In this document: piece by piece, positions 11,725 to 24,150 of the stretch | Layout of the letters: every line of letters begins with the position of its first letter | How positions within the stretch are numbered: position 1 is the first letter of the stretch | From: Carya illinoinensis | Taxonomy: Eukaryota; Streptophyta; Magnoliopsida; Fagales; Juglandaceae | Assembly (NCBI RefSeq): GCF_018687715.1 | Contig: NC_056766.1 | Coordinates: forward strand, 186,001 to 250,000 | Reading direction: 5' to 3' | DNA length: 64,000 bases | The notes under the pieces: generated by a model | The model's database searches: none | What the model was told of the DNA's origin: nothing | What the model saw: only the letters and a program-made list of their open reading frames with translations | Program-made: the position numbers and the translations under genes

Positions 11725-12381
11725 TCTGTTACTCAGTCTTGCTTAGCCCTATCCAGGGGGAGTTCCTTCAAAGGGCACAGTCCTCACATCTTTCTCATGG
11801 GTTTTCTCATTGTAATGGAGTGAAGAAACTTGGAGACTGAGACACAAGTCTAATTGATATCATCTTATGGGTCTTTGCAATTCAACTAAAAGTGATAGAG
11901 ACATCCTTTTGCTTTGGATTCAAAGGCATATCCCTGTTTTTCTTTTGCTGATTTCTTTATTTTTGAGGTTTATGCAATTTAAGTTTAGGTAGATCTAGAC
12001 TGAAACTTCATAAAGCTCACTTCATCTTCATCTTACATTGGTTTAAAAAGAGCATGCATTGTAAGTACATACCATTTACGTTTTCGAAATAGTAGTCTGA
12101 TAAAATTATCTTGGACTTATGTCCTGTATTTGTAAATCCATTAATATTGAAACAATTGATGATGTCAATGAAGACTGGTAACATTACTATTTTCTATTAC
12201 ACATATGTAATATTTTTTTTTTCTCGTGCAATAGAGTTAAAAGAAGGAAATATCTAATTTTGTTACAGATATTTCGGCTATTCATTATTAATTCCATCTT
12301 CTGTGTGCTATTTTCTCATTGTTAGTCTAATTATGCTAAAATTTGAATGTCATAATTCAGTATCTTCCTCCACTATCATAG
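11725..12381 (+). other. Sequence between Copia element 1 and the first peptidase exon
   Basis: No beta-propeller coding sequence was recognised here. The last bases form a splice acceptor (cactatcatag) in front of the exon at 12382, so at least the 3' part is intron. Confidence 0.5.
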
Positions 12382-15300
12382 GTGTTCGGGGGTTTTGATG
12401 CTCTAAATTATGTCACTGAAAGGAAATGGGCAAATGCTCCTGATGGCACTCGGATTCCTTTATCAATTGTTTATCACAAGCATCGAGTGAAGCTTGATGG
12501 GTCGGACCCATTGCTACTTTATGGCTATGGTTCTTATGAGGTAATAAAAGTAACCCTGGATTAAATTGTAGATGCTTGCGCAAACAGTGATTCATAGGCT
12601 TTTGGTACCATATTGATGATGGTAAAAAGGCTACTGGTTTTCTTGAATTATATTTTGTAATGGTATGACTTTCGAAGATAAAATCTTCTTGTTGTAGACA
12701 TTGTTTTGATATATTATTATTCTCTGTTGGCAGAATTTTGTACCCTGCTTTCTCATCCATAATTCTCTTGCACTTGTAACAATAATGCTGTACAACTCAT
12801 TCAAGTTTGTCTCAATGGATTTATCCCTTCATTTCTTGAAAGCCTCCTCAGAAACTTCAGGGCTCTAATTGGAGGCCACTTTTCCTTGTTCCATTTATCT
12901 GGTCTAAGAAGTTGCTGTTGGCCAATCATGCAAATAATGCAACAGTCAATTGAAATGTTGCTAAGATGTTTAGGTTATGTAATTGAGCATTTTCTGTCAT
13001 TGATCATATTATTCCTCAATTGGTTTTGCAATTGCAAATTGGTGTTTTTCACTTGCACTTGTTTTTTTTTTAAGTCAATCGACAATCCCAGTTTTCACTT
13101 GCAAATTGGTTTTTCTCTTGCTTCTTGTTATTCACTTGCACTTGATTGTTTCTTTTGAAGTCACTCAACAATCCAGAATCTCTTGTTCTGAATAGGTATG
13201 CATAGATCCCAGTTTCAAGCCATCAAGGCTATCTTTACTAGATCGAGGTTTTGTTTATGCAATAGCTCACATCCGAGGAGGTGGTGAAATGGGGAGGAAG
13301 TGGTATGAGGATGGGAAATTTCTTAAGAAAAAAAATACTTTCACGGATTTTATTGCTTGCGCTGAGTATTTAATAGAAAACAAATACTGTTCAATGGAAA
13401 AATTGTGCATGGATGGAAGAAGTGCCGGAGGATTGCTCATTGGTGCTGTTCTTAATATGAGGCCTGACTTGTTCAAGGCTGCTATTGCTGGAGTACCTTT
13501 TGTTGATGTTTTGACGACAATGCTGGATCCAACTATTCCCCTTACTACTTCAGAGTGGGAGGTATGCTTCTTTCCCTCGTGAGACAATTATTTTATTGCT
13601 ATATCAACCTTCAAAAGGTTTACATATTGGGTGGTGGTACACAGATGGTGACCAGTGAATTAGGTCTTGAACTCTATTTTCTGTTATGCAGGGTAGTATA
13701 AACATATCCCTCGAGAGTACATTTCTGTACTAACATACTGTTTTATGAGACTATACCTGCAGCTATGCCGTTCAAATGCCAAATCTCTAGTTTAGTGGCC
13801 CATGTCTTGTTAAACCTGATTACATCACTAAGACATAAGATTCCCCAAACTTTGAGGTCCTGCATTTTCATACTTACTCCATACTGGTATCTTTTATTGA
13901 ATTTTTTTTTGCTCAATTGGTTCTTTACATTGTTTGTGGTGCTAGAGATCTATTTTTTTCCCATCTTGTCTGTCTTTGAGATTTTAATTGACCCACTGGG
14001 AGCAGCATCTAGGTCTGCTGCAATTTTATTTTGGGGAAACATACACTTTGCGCCTCCAACTACAATTCAAGTTATACTTTGTGCCCCCACACTACCAAAA
14101 TTAGCACATCCTACTCGAACTACTAAACACTAACAAATAGCACCTTCGGCCAATTTTGGCTGCTAAGATGGGCCGTGCACATTATAACTTTTTGGTGGTT
14201 AGAGGATGCAATGTATCAGTGTTAATAGTTTGATGTGCAGAGTGTAAAATTTTGCTAGTTGGAGGGTGCAATGTGTGATTTCGCCTTACTTTTAAGTGTT
14301 GTTTTGGATGATTATCTAAAACATGATCCTTTGGTGTCCGTCAAAGAAGGGAAAATTAAGTGTTCATTCATTCTACAAGTCCCTCCTCATCATACAAAAT
14401 ACAAGTCCATTCCCTTGGTAGAACATATGGAAGACTAAAGCCTCGTTTGGTTGTTCAGATGACGCACAAAAAATGTGAGATGCTTTCGTACGGCCAAACA
14501 CCCTTAGGTATCCAAACGTGTTAAGATACACCCAGATATCTCATCCCATGCATTCTCTACTTTTCTCATCTCTATTCATTGAGAAGACCTATTACTGACA
14601 GTACAGTGAGCTGCCCCCAAGGCTGAGCCCGAAATTCATCCCGTGTTGCCCTTCCTCCTCCATTCCACAACACTGACAAACTCATCACCAAGAAACCCAT
14701 TCCCTGGTTGATTTGGTGTACCTTACTAAATGAAGAAGTTCTGGGCATCAGCTTTGAAAACCAAAGAATTTTAGAGGGAAGAAAAGACTCCCAAATGAAA
14801 TGCCCACACCACAGGAAACAGATGTTTTTCTTTTGGCTAACATCTCTCCTCAAGAAACCCCTTGAACTAAATCCAATGACTCCACGAGAGGAAGAGATAG
14901 AAAAAAAAAATATCCAAAATTGAAGGAAAAAATAAAGATCACAGGGAAAACTGTGAGTGAGATTGTATCAGCAAAATTACTGGTTGTATCCACCAAGAAA
15001 AAAGCAGTTGATCACGGTCGTGAGCCATGAACTGTTTTGCAGAACGACATCTATTGTGCTTCAGGTTTGGATGTCTTGAAGATCTGGTAGCTTGCTTTTA
15101 TTGAGATTAGCGTGATGGGATAAGAAGGAAGAAAGAAGGAAAGGGGGAAAGGGGAAAAAACAAGAACAGAGAGAAAGTAAAAGGAGAAAAACACACACAT
15201 AAATTCAGAAAATGAAAAGATGTATTGCTAAAATTATATTGTATTGCTGCTGAAAATGTTACACACACTATTGTATTGCTAAAATAGAATGCTAAAGAAG

Positions 15301-18300
15301 CACTACAAATATAACTTTTTTTTATGATTTATTTTTAATTTTATTTGAAAATGATGACAACAGTATAAAATTTAAATTTCAAATGAAAAATCTAATATAT
15401 TTGATAAAATGATATTTTCTCGTTAATTAATTATAAAATAGATTGTAAATTAATTATATGCCAGTTTCATTATTTTATAGTAAATCTGGATGTTATTCTG
15501 GCATTATTTCATTATTTTATACCAGTTCCAAATTAAATAAATTTGGGGAAAAATAAACTTGGGAATTTTCCATTTAAATATGTTTGGGGGGTTTTTCATT
15601 TAATAATTGATAATTGGTAATAGAAAATATATTCATCAATATTAATCAATCATTAAAAGTACTTTACAATCATTGATGGGACCCACCATTTCTTCAAATC
15701 CTATAAAAAGTTAAAACCATCTTATCTTATTTTATACATCCAAGCATATCTTACAATGGGACCTACACAGTTTTACAAAACCTAAAAAGTTAAAACCGTC
15801 TTATCTTATTTTATTCATCCAAACATATCTTACAATGGGACCTACACAGTTTTACTAAACCAACTCAAACATCTTAACTGAAACCATCTCTCAAAAATTC
15901 TCACAATTTCTATCTCATCTCATTACCTAAGCATGCCCTAAGGCTCCTCTAAAAGCTCCATTGGAAGAACTTATTATTGCATTGTGAAGTGGCCATGAGC
16001 TTCTGGGATGATATCTTCACTAGAGTGGGGTTACTTTGGGTGATGCCGAGAAGGGGGGTGGATTTTCTAGCAAGTTGTAGAGGCATCCAAAGCTAATCCT
16101 CAAATTGTAGCTATATGGAAGATGGCCCCGATTTGCCTTTGGTGGTGCATATGGATGGAGAGAAATGAAAGGAGTTTCAATGATCGCAAATGGACAACAG
16201 ACGATCTTAGAATGTTTTTTCTTAATACTTTATTCCATTGGTCGATTGTAATATACCTTGATGGCATGATTTCCTTGTATCTTTAGACAATCACACATAG
16301 GTGTTGCTCTTGTGAATGACGAGTACATGGGCTATTCTCATTAATAAAGTTCCTTTTTTACTGACCAAAACAAAATTATCTTTTAGTTGATTTTTTTTTT
16401 TTTTTTAAATTTTTTTTGTCCCCTACTGCAGGAATGGGGTGACCCGCGAAAGGAGGAGTTTTACTTCTACATGAAGTCATATTCCCCTGTTGATAATGTG
16501 AGAAGCTCGTCTTGTAAATTTGACCAGTATTCTCTGAACTGTGAAGCTACACAATTCATCATTCACCATTTGAACATGATACTAGTTTGGTTTTTTTACT
16601 AGATTCTTGATATCCTTCTTTATGATCTGACCTTTAACCTTATGCAAATAGGTTAAGGCACAAAATTATCCAGACATTCTTGTGACAGCTGGTTTAAATG
16701 GTGAGTCAAACATTTTTCCTATGGATTTCAATTTCTTCATCGTCAGCAGACGTAGTTTTTCCATGACTGCTATAACCAGCTTCTTCTCGTTAGTGTATAT
16801 ACGGGCAATCACCATGACAGCATGCACAAAGTTTCAAGTAGATTCAGTTCAATCGATATTCAAGTAGTCAGATGTTCAAGATGTTGGGTCACCAAGCTGG
16901 TTAAATACTCAAACAAGGGAGCCTGAATGGCACTTTTTTTTTTTTTTTTTTTTTTTTATCATACTTTATTACTCTGGGCTTCTTCTATTGTACTGAATGG
17001 CACTTCCTTCAATGATCTATACTCTGCTTTCCACAGCTCTTAGCTTTTATCTAAGCTCTTTTGTATACTCCCTGTGTACTTGGGCCTTGCCTATTTCCGA
17101 TTTAATATATTTCTTCTTACTTATCAATAAAAAAAAATGTTTATCGGGATGGTAATATCCACGGGTCACATTTCCCAACCTAGGGTAGCCCAAGTGGTAA
17201 GGACGAACTTGTGTGCTGTGCCCCATGTCACAGGTTTGATTCTCCCTGGGATCAAACTGCAATTTAAGTGGGTGGCCTTGGCGGTGGGTTGCTGTGCTAG
17301 TCTTCCAGGGGTTTAGTTTCATGGGTGAGTCCTAAGGGCTCTGCCGTAGGGTGGTTCCCCGTCATCAAAAAAAGAAAAAAAATCCATGGGTCACATTGGA
17401 CGCTTATTGCTGATCCACCAATGTGGCTCACTCGCATAGTTGACCAATGTAGGATTGATATTGTAATTTTGGATATGATGAATATGTTCCTTCTCCTGAC
17501 ATTGAATTGGAACCTCGTACACTATGACAGATCCACGTGTTATGTATTCGGAACCTGCTAAGTTTGTAGCAAAACTGAGGGATCTGAAGACTGATGATAA
17601 CCTGCTGTTATTCAAGTGTGAATTTGGTGCTGGTCATTCTTCAAAGTCAGGAAGGTAATCTTTTTTCTATGTATTTTACCTACAACTTTTTTGATATCAT
17701 ACAACTATTTAAGTTTGTAGGTTTAGGTCTTCTTTTCTAACGTTTTTCCTTTTCTTTCTACTCTGTGTTTTTGTTATCTGCATTCTTCACTTTGATTCCA
17801 TTTTTTCGATTTATCACAGTAGTTGTCCCTTGAGTTGGCCCACCTCCAAATAGAATAACCCCCCCACCCTCAATCCCCAAGACTTGAACGCCACAGAAAA
17901 TGTGGCAATTTTGCCATAGCCATTGACCTCCTCCAAGTACCTAATTTGTATTTACTGTCTTTACATTTGCCATTTCACGTTGTTTTAGCAGTGACCTCTT
18001 TTTCTTGCGGTAGCATGACCTCCTGTCAATTTATTTTGCTACCTCCTGTTACATTTTGTTTCTTTTTCTTCTAGACTTCTGCCTCTCCTTTTTCAACTGT
18101 AACTACCTTTTTCATTCTAAAATTATATAATTCTAATTGAAACTCAGTTTTTCATCTGATCTTCTTTTATATTTGACCAATTTTTTAGAAAAATGGTTCT
18201 GACGGGTAAAATTTTGAAAGTTCAAGGGAAAAATACTTAGACAAATGCAGTATATAAATTTACTTAAATTTCTCATTTCAAAGCATATTTTAAACAAAAA

Positions 18301-18959
18301 AGAAGACATGTAAATATTTTCCAAAAAATTACATATTTATTTTATTTGTTTTATGTGCATTTTTGCTTAAATTTGATACAATTTTTTGTCCTTCTGAATT
18401 TTGGTGAACTATCTATTTTTTTATAATACCTATTTTACAATTAAACCTTTTTACTCATTTTGTTTCGGAGCAACTTAATTCAACCCAAAAAAATTCAGAA
18501 GCCCAATATTATAATCCTGGCTTAGTCCCTGGATAAAACTGATCTGTGATTCAAGTTTGGATCTTTGCTATGTTTATGTGAAGTTATTTTCTCAAATGCT
18601 AATGGGCATGAGATTCAAATTATATCCATCATGCTAACCAATACGTGAGGTGGTCCTTCTTGCTCCGGCTGGCTCCACCTCCATTGGTCATAAAAGCTTT
18701 CTGATGTGGGCTTGCATGAACTTGTACTTCTGACTTAACAGAATCCTTATAGTGGTCCTTCATTCCTTTATAGAAGTCCAAAGCATTAGGGTGCCTTCTT
18801 TCTTCAACCACCTTATTATTTTATTATTATATCATCATCATTATCATCATTATTCTTTTTGGATGCAGATTTGAGAAGCTTCAAGAAGATGCATTCATGC
18901 ATACTTTTGTAATGAAGGCTTTAAATATGATTCCTGACCATGGATCTGGACAGAACTGA
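12382..18959 (+). CDS. S9A prolyl oligopeptidase / protease II-like, catalytic half (six exons, 5' part missing)
   Basis: The exons are 12382-12540, 13196-13561, 16432-16497, 16652-16700, 17531-17654 and 18869-18959. All have GT-AG borders. They join in frame to 285 codons including TGA. Visible motifs are [19 protein letters not shown], the nucleophile in DGRSAGG (AGT at 13421-13423), the Asp of AGLND split across exons 4/5, and the His in [10 protein letters not shown] (17635-17637). This matches the C-terminal alpha/beta-hydrolase domain of plant oligopeptidase B-like proteins of about 700 residues, which cleave short peptides. The N-terminal beta-propeller (roughly 400 residues) is not found upstream, where Copia element 1 and other repeats lie. 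The first exon starts at a splice acceptor, not at ATG. It is either a 5'-truncated duplicate or a gene with very distant 5' exons. The exons show no stops, so the decay, if any, is recent. Confidence 0.85.
14033..14285. mobile_element. MITE-like element in the peptidase intron
   Basis: The left end ggggaaacatacactttg...cctccaacta and the right end tagttggagggtgcaatgtg...cgcc form imperfect inverted repeats of about 30 bp around an interior without open frames. A second internal phrase (actttgtgccccc / agtgtaaaattttgc) repeats the terminal motif. I could not fix the target-site duplication. Confidence 0.6.
14430..15945. other. Intron sequence with MITE remnants
   Basis: The tract 14440-14560 begins aagcctcgtttggttgttcag. 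The tract 15640-15945 ends ctcatctcattacctaagc and contains a duplicated block (cttatcttattttatnCATCCAAnCATATCTTACAATGGGACC, at about 15719 and 15796). Both resemble decayed members of MITE families seen elsewhere in the window. No exon is recognised. A minus-strand open frame at 14572-14853 resembles nothing I know. Confidence 0.4.
15950..16375 (+). pseudogene. LINE (L1-type) 3' fragment in the intron
   Basis: In the plus direction and with one frame change, the sequence reads [49 protein letters not shown] and [16 protein letters not shown]. These are the zinc-binding region and C-terminus typical of plant L1 ORF2. It ends with attaataaagttcc and a T-rich tail. It is 5'-truncated, as most LINE copies are, and lies in the same orientation as the peptidase gene. 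Confidence 0.8.
17040..17138 (+). mobile_element. LINE 3' end with poly-A
   Basis: The sequence ttttgtatactccctgtgtacttgggc...atttcttcttacttatcaat followed by A9 is the characteristic 3' tail of a common plant L1 family. No ORF2 sequence is attached, so this is a very short 5'-truncated copy. Confidence 0.6.
17173..17381 (+). mobile_element. tRNA-derived SINE
   Basis: An internal pol III promoter is visible. The A box TAGCCCAAGTGG (17186-17197) fits TRGYNNARNNGG, and the B box GGTTTGATTCT (17233-17243) is 35 bases further on. The element ends in tcatc plus an A-rich tail. A 16-bp duplication, atccacgggtcacatt at 17157-17172 and atccatgggtcacatt at 17382-17397 (one mismatch), brackets it. It lies in the intron before the exon carrying the catalytic His. 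It needs LINE enzymes to move and encodes no protein. Confidence 0.88.
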
Positions 18960-19250
18960 TGGATTGCTGCCGCCTTAGGAGATGAAAGAATCCTCAGTGC
19001 CTCACTAATCGCTCAACAGTATCAGCAACATCTTGCATGGTAATTTTGTGAAGGATGATTATCAACGTTCTGAATGTTTTAATGTTGTATTACCTTCCCA
19101 AGGGAAGAAAAATGAATAATTTACAAAATCATGCCGATTCATTTCAGGTGGTTTAAGATAAAATAGTATGGAAAACAGTAGTACGCTAAGGGATACAAGA
19201 TGCCAGATATCCTGCGTTTCTGGACTGTTCTCGTCCATAACATCTGTTCT
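18960..19250 (+). other. 3' flank of the peptidase-like locus
   Basis: The sequence following the TGA at 18957-18959 probably contains the 3' UTR. A candidate poly-A signal region aaaaatgaataattt lies near 19110. No further coding sequence was recognised. Confidence 0.5.
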
Positions 19251-19254
19251 GCTT

Positions 19255-19460
19255 GGTTATTGAGATTTTTTAAATGAGAATTTTGAGATTTAAGATTAAA
19301 TATTAAAATATTATATTTTAATATTATTATTGTATTAAGATTTAAAAAAGTTAAGAAAAAATTAAATTATTTATTATATTTTATATATAAATTTAAAAAA
19401 ATTATAATAATAAGATAAAAATTTTATATTTGAAATGAAAAATCTAAACAGCCAAAACCC
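19255..19460 (+). mobile_element. MITE copy (AT-rich, TTGAGATTT family)
   Basis: The tract begins ttggttattgagatttttt and ends gaaatgaaaaatctaaacag, with an AT-rich interior lacking open frames. It resembles the MITE family at 3871, 43690, 51150 and 53420, but the ends are less clear. Confidence 0.45.
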
Positions 19461-19964
19461 CCGAACGTATATATTATGGAGGACACTAGCGGCTACCATT
19501 TTGGTGTTTCGCCCTGTTGCGACAAGCGGAGTTGGCGTGAGAAGAAACGCTCTAAAGATGCGAAAAGGCAGCCTGTGATCTTCTCTGAACCTTTTTTAAT
19601 AATATCTTACTTGAGTGCAGACTTGTCTTTTTGTGTAGTTAAGAGAGAGCTTAGTTAGGTCAATCATTGGCCAAGTCTAAGCAAATCTGGATCAGGGGAT
19701 CAAAGCTTCGGTAACAATATATAGGTGTCTATGAGCTACCTCCCATGCATGTTAGATTCAGCTCTACACTAATCACCAATCAAATCAATGGAATTATTAA
19801 TCATTAATTGATTTGATGGATGGTCTTTAGGCCCAAGCTGTCACCTTTGCATATTTGCGGAAATGTTACAAAGATTAAAAATAAAAAACGAGTCGTAAGA
19901 GGTCTGCCTCTTCCATCTGTTCAATAATACTTCATGGAGTCCATCCCTATCATGAGCGGCTCTT

Positions 19965-20575
19965 CTCGCTAATAGCATTTCTAATAATTTATCTATTATA
20001 TTTTTTAAAATATATTTTTAAAATATATTTTTTAATTTTATATATTAATTTTTATAATATATCATATATCAATTTATCTATTTTTTTCATGTCATTTAAA
20101 TATTATACTTTTTATTTATTTTTATTCATTTCAAATATTTTCTCTAACTATCAATGATATCTTCATATCTTTTGATATTTATAATATCTCCTCATATATA
20201 ACATCATATAATTATATTCTATTTTAAATTAATCCAAATTTACAAGTTAAATTAAAATATAAATTAATTCAAAAATAAAAAGAATAGATTATATAATAAA
20301 AATATTCCAAAACATATTTTGAGAAAATCCATTCTTGATAATTGTAAAAGAATATTCTTAAGATGTTTAGAATATTGAATGAGGGGAAAGAAAAATGAAT
20401 TAAAAATGTTTAGATTAATGTACAATATCCTTTGCATGTGGAGAGATCATTGTAGCAAAATGTAAAGTAATTTTAAAATACAAAATCCAATGGAGTAATA
20501 TTTTAAGAGCATTTTTTTAAATTTTGAAGGAAAATATATTTTAGAAGAGCCATTGGGAGTGCTCTAAATGACTTT
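19965..20575. mobile_element. MITE-like element with GAGC...CTCTTCT ends
   Basis: The left part (gagcggctcttctcgctaat, then tattttttaaaatatattt) and the right part (aaaatatattttagaagagccattgg, then gagtgctctaaatg) are inverted relative to each other around a very AT-rich core. No open frame is present. The boundaries are approximate. Confidence 0.45.
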
Positions 20576-20584
20576 TTCACACCC

Positions 20585-20767
20585 CTGCAACCAAATAAGA
20601 GAAAAAGTCTAGAGTGTATAGAAACACTTCCAATGTTTAAGTTATACGAGTTGAGTGATATTTCCTATAGAAGAAGGGAGCATAGTTTTTCATATCATAG
20701 GAAGTAACCATTGATGGATATCTATAGAGCGGAATGATTCCCCTATGAGCCTTGTAATCACCTGATC
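20585..20767 (+). repeat. Left direct repeat (LTR-like)
   Basis: Partner of 26794-26974. It includes a TATA-like stretch, ggatatctatagagcgg, compatible with an LTR promoter. Confidence 0.6.
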
Positions 20768-21071
20768 TTTTATTTGAAATTGAGTTAGGGCTTATTATTT
20801 AAATTTCTCTCATTGTTTACAGTTTATCTTATCTTAGGGAAGTAGTTTGGATCCCTTAGCCGCTAAGAGTTTGTTGAGTCCTTTATCCTATGTATGACAG
20901 AGGTTGTTATTGTGGTTTGCGGTCTTCACGAGGAGTCCGTCCAATGCTTACTCGTCCGGACTTGGCATTTGGGTTGCACGATAGGCCCATTTGGCATGTT
21001 AGGAAAAATTCAGCCCTTTCAGTTGTCTTGCGAAGTCTCATCACGTGCAACGTGATGGGACTCATACTTAT

Positions 21072-21196
21072 GGTGCTACCTCATGATTTGGGCTTTTACC
21101 CCTTTGAATTCCTTGTGTCAGAGACGTCGTTCCATTGGTGCTACTTCATGATTGGGGCTTTTGCCCCTTCAAATTCCGTGTGTTAGGGACATCGTT
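21072..21196 (+). repeat. Tandem duplication, 65-bp unit
   Basis: Two adjacent copies start at ggtgctac (21072 and 21137). Each continues through catgatt.ggggcttt to gacatcgtt or gacgtcgtt with a handful of substitutions. Confidence 0.8.
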
Positions 21197-22096
21197 ATAC
21201 TTTCGCGCCTCTTCACTCCCTTATTTTTTATTTTCAACAAGTTTCCTTCTTTTGAGTCGTACCCTTTCATGTTATATAGTCCTTCTTTAACAAGTACTCA
21301 TTTCCACTCCAACTCTTTTGGTTATTTTTCTTCTTCTCTAGGTTGCCCCTTTCTCATTGCATTCTCTTCCTCTTATTACCTTTGTCTAGCTCTCTTTTGC
21401 TCTCACTATGGCGTTTTCAAAATCTTTTCACCCAATTGCTTCGCCGAGAAGGGGGGTAGATCTTCATGACCCCATGATTCTCCCCCCATAACTGAGGAGG
21501 CTGGTGCCAGTCGATGTCATGTTTTCGATGGCCAGCCACCACCACATGCTCTAACTTGGATTTCGTGAGGAGTCCTGGGCTTTCTTGAACCTCATCAAAG
21601 GCCGATTAACGTTGGTGGGTTGGTTGTTTTTGTGGTTTATTTTTTGTAATTTTCATGATGGGACTTCGTTTACCCTTTTGCAGTCCTATGCGTGACATGC
21701 TGGATTTCTTAGGACTTGCCCCCTGCTCAACTTGTGCCTAATGTGTGGAGGATATTGATGACTTGTTGGTCCTAGAGGGGAATCTTTGTAGCCTTCGAGC
21801 TCACTCTAGCAATTGAGTGGCTCAACTAGAGCGTAGTTATTCTCATGCCAATTGTAACAGCCCGTTAAAAATTTAATGATGAAATTTCTATTGGTTTTAG
21901 GAATCTTGTGAAGACCCTATAAGTTTTCACGAATCTATTAATCGTATAGGTTTTAGTCTAATTACATATTTAGTGTTATTACTCACTATGGTATCAGAAG
22001 TGTGTTTTTTATTATTAGAGATAGTTAGAAAAGTTTTAATTGGACACATGGAAAGATCTTAACCACCTCACTCTTCCAAGTCTACTCTCCACCTTT

Positions 22097-22259
22097 AGAA
22101 AATATCTTGAACTGATTTTCATAAATATTATTGGGTAAAAATATCTTGAACTGATTTTTTTAAATATTATTAGATAAAAATATCTTGAGTTAATTTTTTG
22201 TAGATATTATTGGATAAAAATATCTTGAACTGATTTTTTTGTAGATATTATTGGGTAAG
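22097..22259 (+). repeat. Tandem repeat, about 40-44 bp unit, four copies
   Basis: Each unit has the form aaaatatcttgaactgatttt...aaatattattgg(a/g)ta. The four copies differ by small substitutions and indels, including insertion of ttgtag in the last two. It lies inside the solo LTR. Confidence 0.85.
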
Positions 22260-23879
22260 AGAGACCTACACTCAACCCTCATTCTAGCCTTATCCTCTCC
22301 CATATCTTGTGCATAAATATCTCTAGCCCACTCTCCATGAAATCATCTTCCTTTACACTTTTTATGGAAAGAATACCAAACACTCTCTCGGATAGGTGTT
22401 CTTTTGCACACCTATTTCGAAGTTTTTGTAAGTGTTTTATCATAAAGTCTCCTTCATACAAGTTGTTTCTTTTTTAATCTAGTTTACGTGGATAGCTTAT
22501 TTGTTCTATTTGAAAATCATTTGGTCGGTAAAATATTATTTAAACTCTAGAAAGGTCATTCTGAGAGATAAACTAGAGAATATGTTAAATTTTGAAATTT
22601 TTGACCAAGCTAATGGATAGATATTGGTCTGAAATTTTTATGAAGTATTGTTAACATGTGTATATGATTATTGGTTGAGAATTGTTGCATGATTAAAGGT
22701 TTTGATGAAAGATTTTCTTAGATCTAGAAATAGAAGAGGAAAAATAGTTTCTGTTTTGAGAAAGTTTAAATTTTTGGTAGTCTAAACCTATTTCAATGGC
22801 CTTGATAATTTTATTAGAGGATCCTAAGCCTCTTATATACATGTTATAATAATATTTTGAAGATATTTGATACTAGTTTCAAAGATATGAAATTTTATGT
22901 AAAGAAATATTCGGAAAGGCCAAAGTGTGGATGTTATTGGCTAAATTTATGTTTTGGTTAATTTTTAACCATGTGATCTTGAATTAGAAGCTTATATATG
23001 TTTTAGGACATCTTTTTAAATCATGTGATGGTTCGGTTTCAAGATCACATCTTTATAAGTCATAAATCAAAAGGTTGATAAAAACAAATTAGAAACAAAA
23101 ATCAAAGGCAATAGCATATGAGAATTTCGGTTTTATGGAGTTTTAATAGTTGTGATTAGTTTTAAATTTTTCTAAATTGATATTTAAGTTTAGGATAAAA
23201 TTTACATAAGGCATGTAAATTTTAGTGACTTTTAGAGTTAGCATGCAAAACTTTTAAGTTAGGGGTAAAATGATCATTTTCTCACATGTAGAGAGTAAAA
23301 TAGAAATTTTACTCTTAAGTTAGCATTTTTTCATATTTCAAATTATTAGTGATTTAGTTCTAACTTTTAGAATTACCAATTACAGTTCCTCGTAATCGCG
23401 CTTGAGTTTTTATAAAAAACGTGGAGATCAAGGTAAGTTAGCTTTTAACTTACTAGCAGTCTCCTGTGTATGTATGCTAAGTAAAAGAACTACAATATAT
23501 GTATGTGTGTTATCATATATACCACGTCATGTTAAGTTATCACATATTTGTCTGTTACACAGAATTTATTCTGTCATGAGTTTCATCTATTACACAAGAT
23601 ATTTTGTCATATATTGCAAGTACATAATGTTAAATATGTCATCTATTATATGTATGTCATGTCATGTTCACTGTTGCAATTATGTCAGGTTAATTATATT
23701 TCTGTTACATGTAATATCATGTTATGAAATATTATTTGTTACATGTTTAAGTCATGTTACGATAAAACCTTATCTCAAGTTGGTCATATCTTTCAAATTA
23801 TATTCAAGTCACGTTATGTTACGTCAGGGCTTTTGTCATTTCGTATTTTAATCACGTTTCATCTTGAGTTACATTTAGT

Positions 23880-24150
23880 TTCATGGGATCCACAACAACT
23901 GTGGCACACAAAGTATGGGGTCACAGCAATTGTGACGCATACACTACGTGAGACACAGCAATTGTGACACGCAGAATACATGGAGCCACAACAACTATGG
24001 AGTATGTATTGAACTGCATTGTGACACGTAGAATACATGAGGCCACAACAACTATGGAGTATGTATTTAAGCAGTTAAAGTCAAGTTTCAGAGCAAGTTC
24101 ATGTTAAGTCAAGTTTCAGATCAAGTTCATGTCAAGTCAAGTTCAGTTCA
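23880..24150 (+). repeat. Short tandem repeats inside the solo LTR
   Basis: The block ccacaacaactatggagtat occurs twice about 68 bp apart, with related cacagcaattgtgacacg units before it. Downstream, aagtcaagtttcaga.caagttcatg repeats about every 30 bp from 24075 to 24150. Confidence 0.75.

Noticed and set aside
11725..12381. Possible upstream peptidase exons
   Set aside because: Read in all frames, no phrase of the beta-propeller could be recognised. Only the splice acceptor at the end is credible.
17186..17243. tRNA gene
   Set aside because: The A and B boxes are present, but no cloverleaf or CCA-adjacent acceptor stem can be formed. The A-rich tail and 16-bp duplication identify a SINE.
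22097..22259. CRISPR-like array
   Set aside because: The units are contiguous and diverged without unique spacers, and lie inside a plant LTR.
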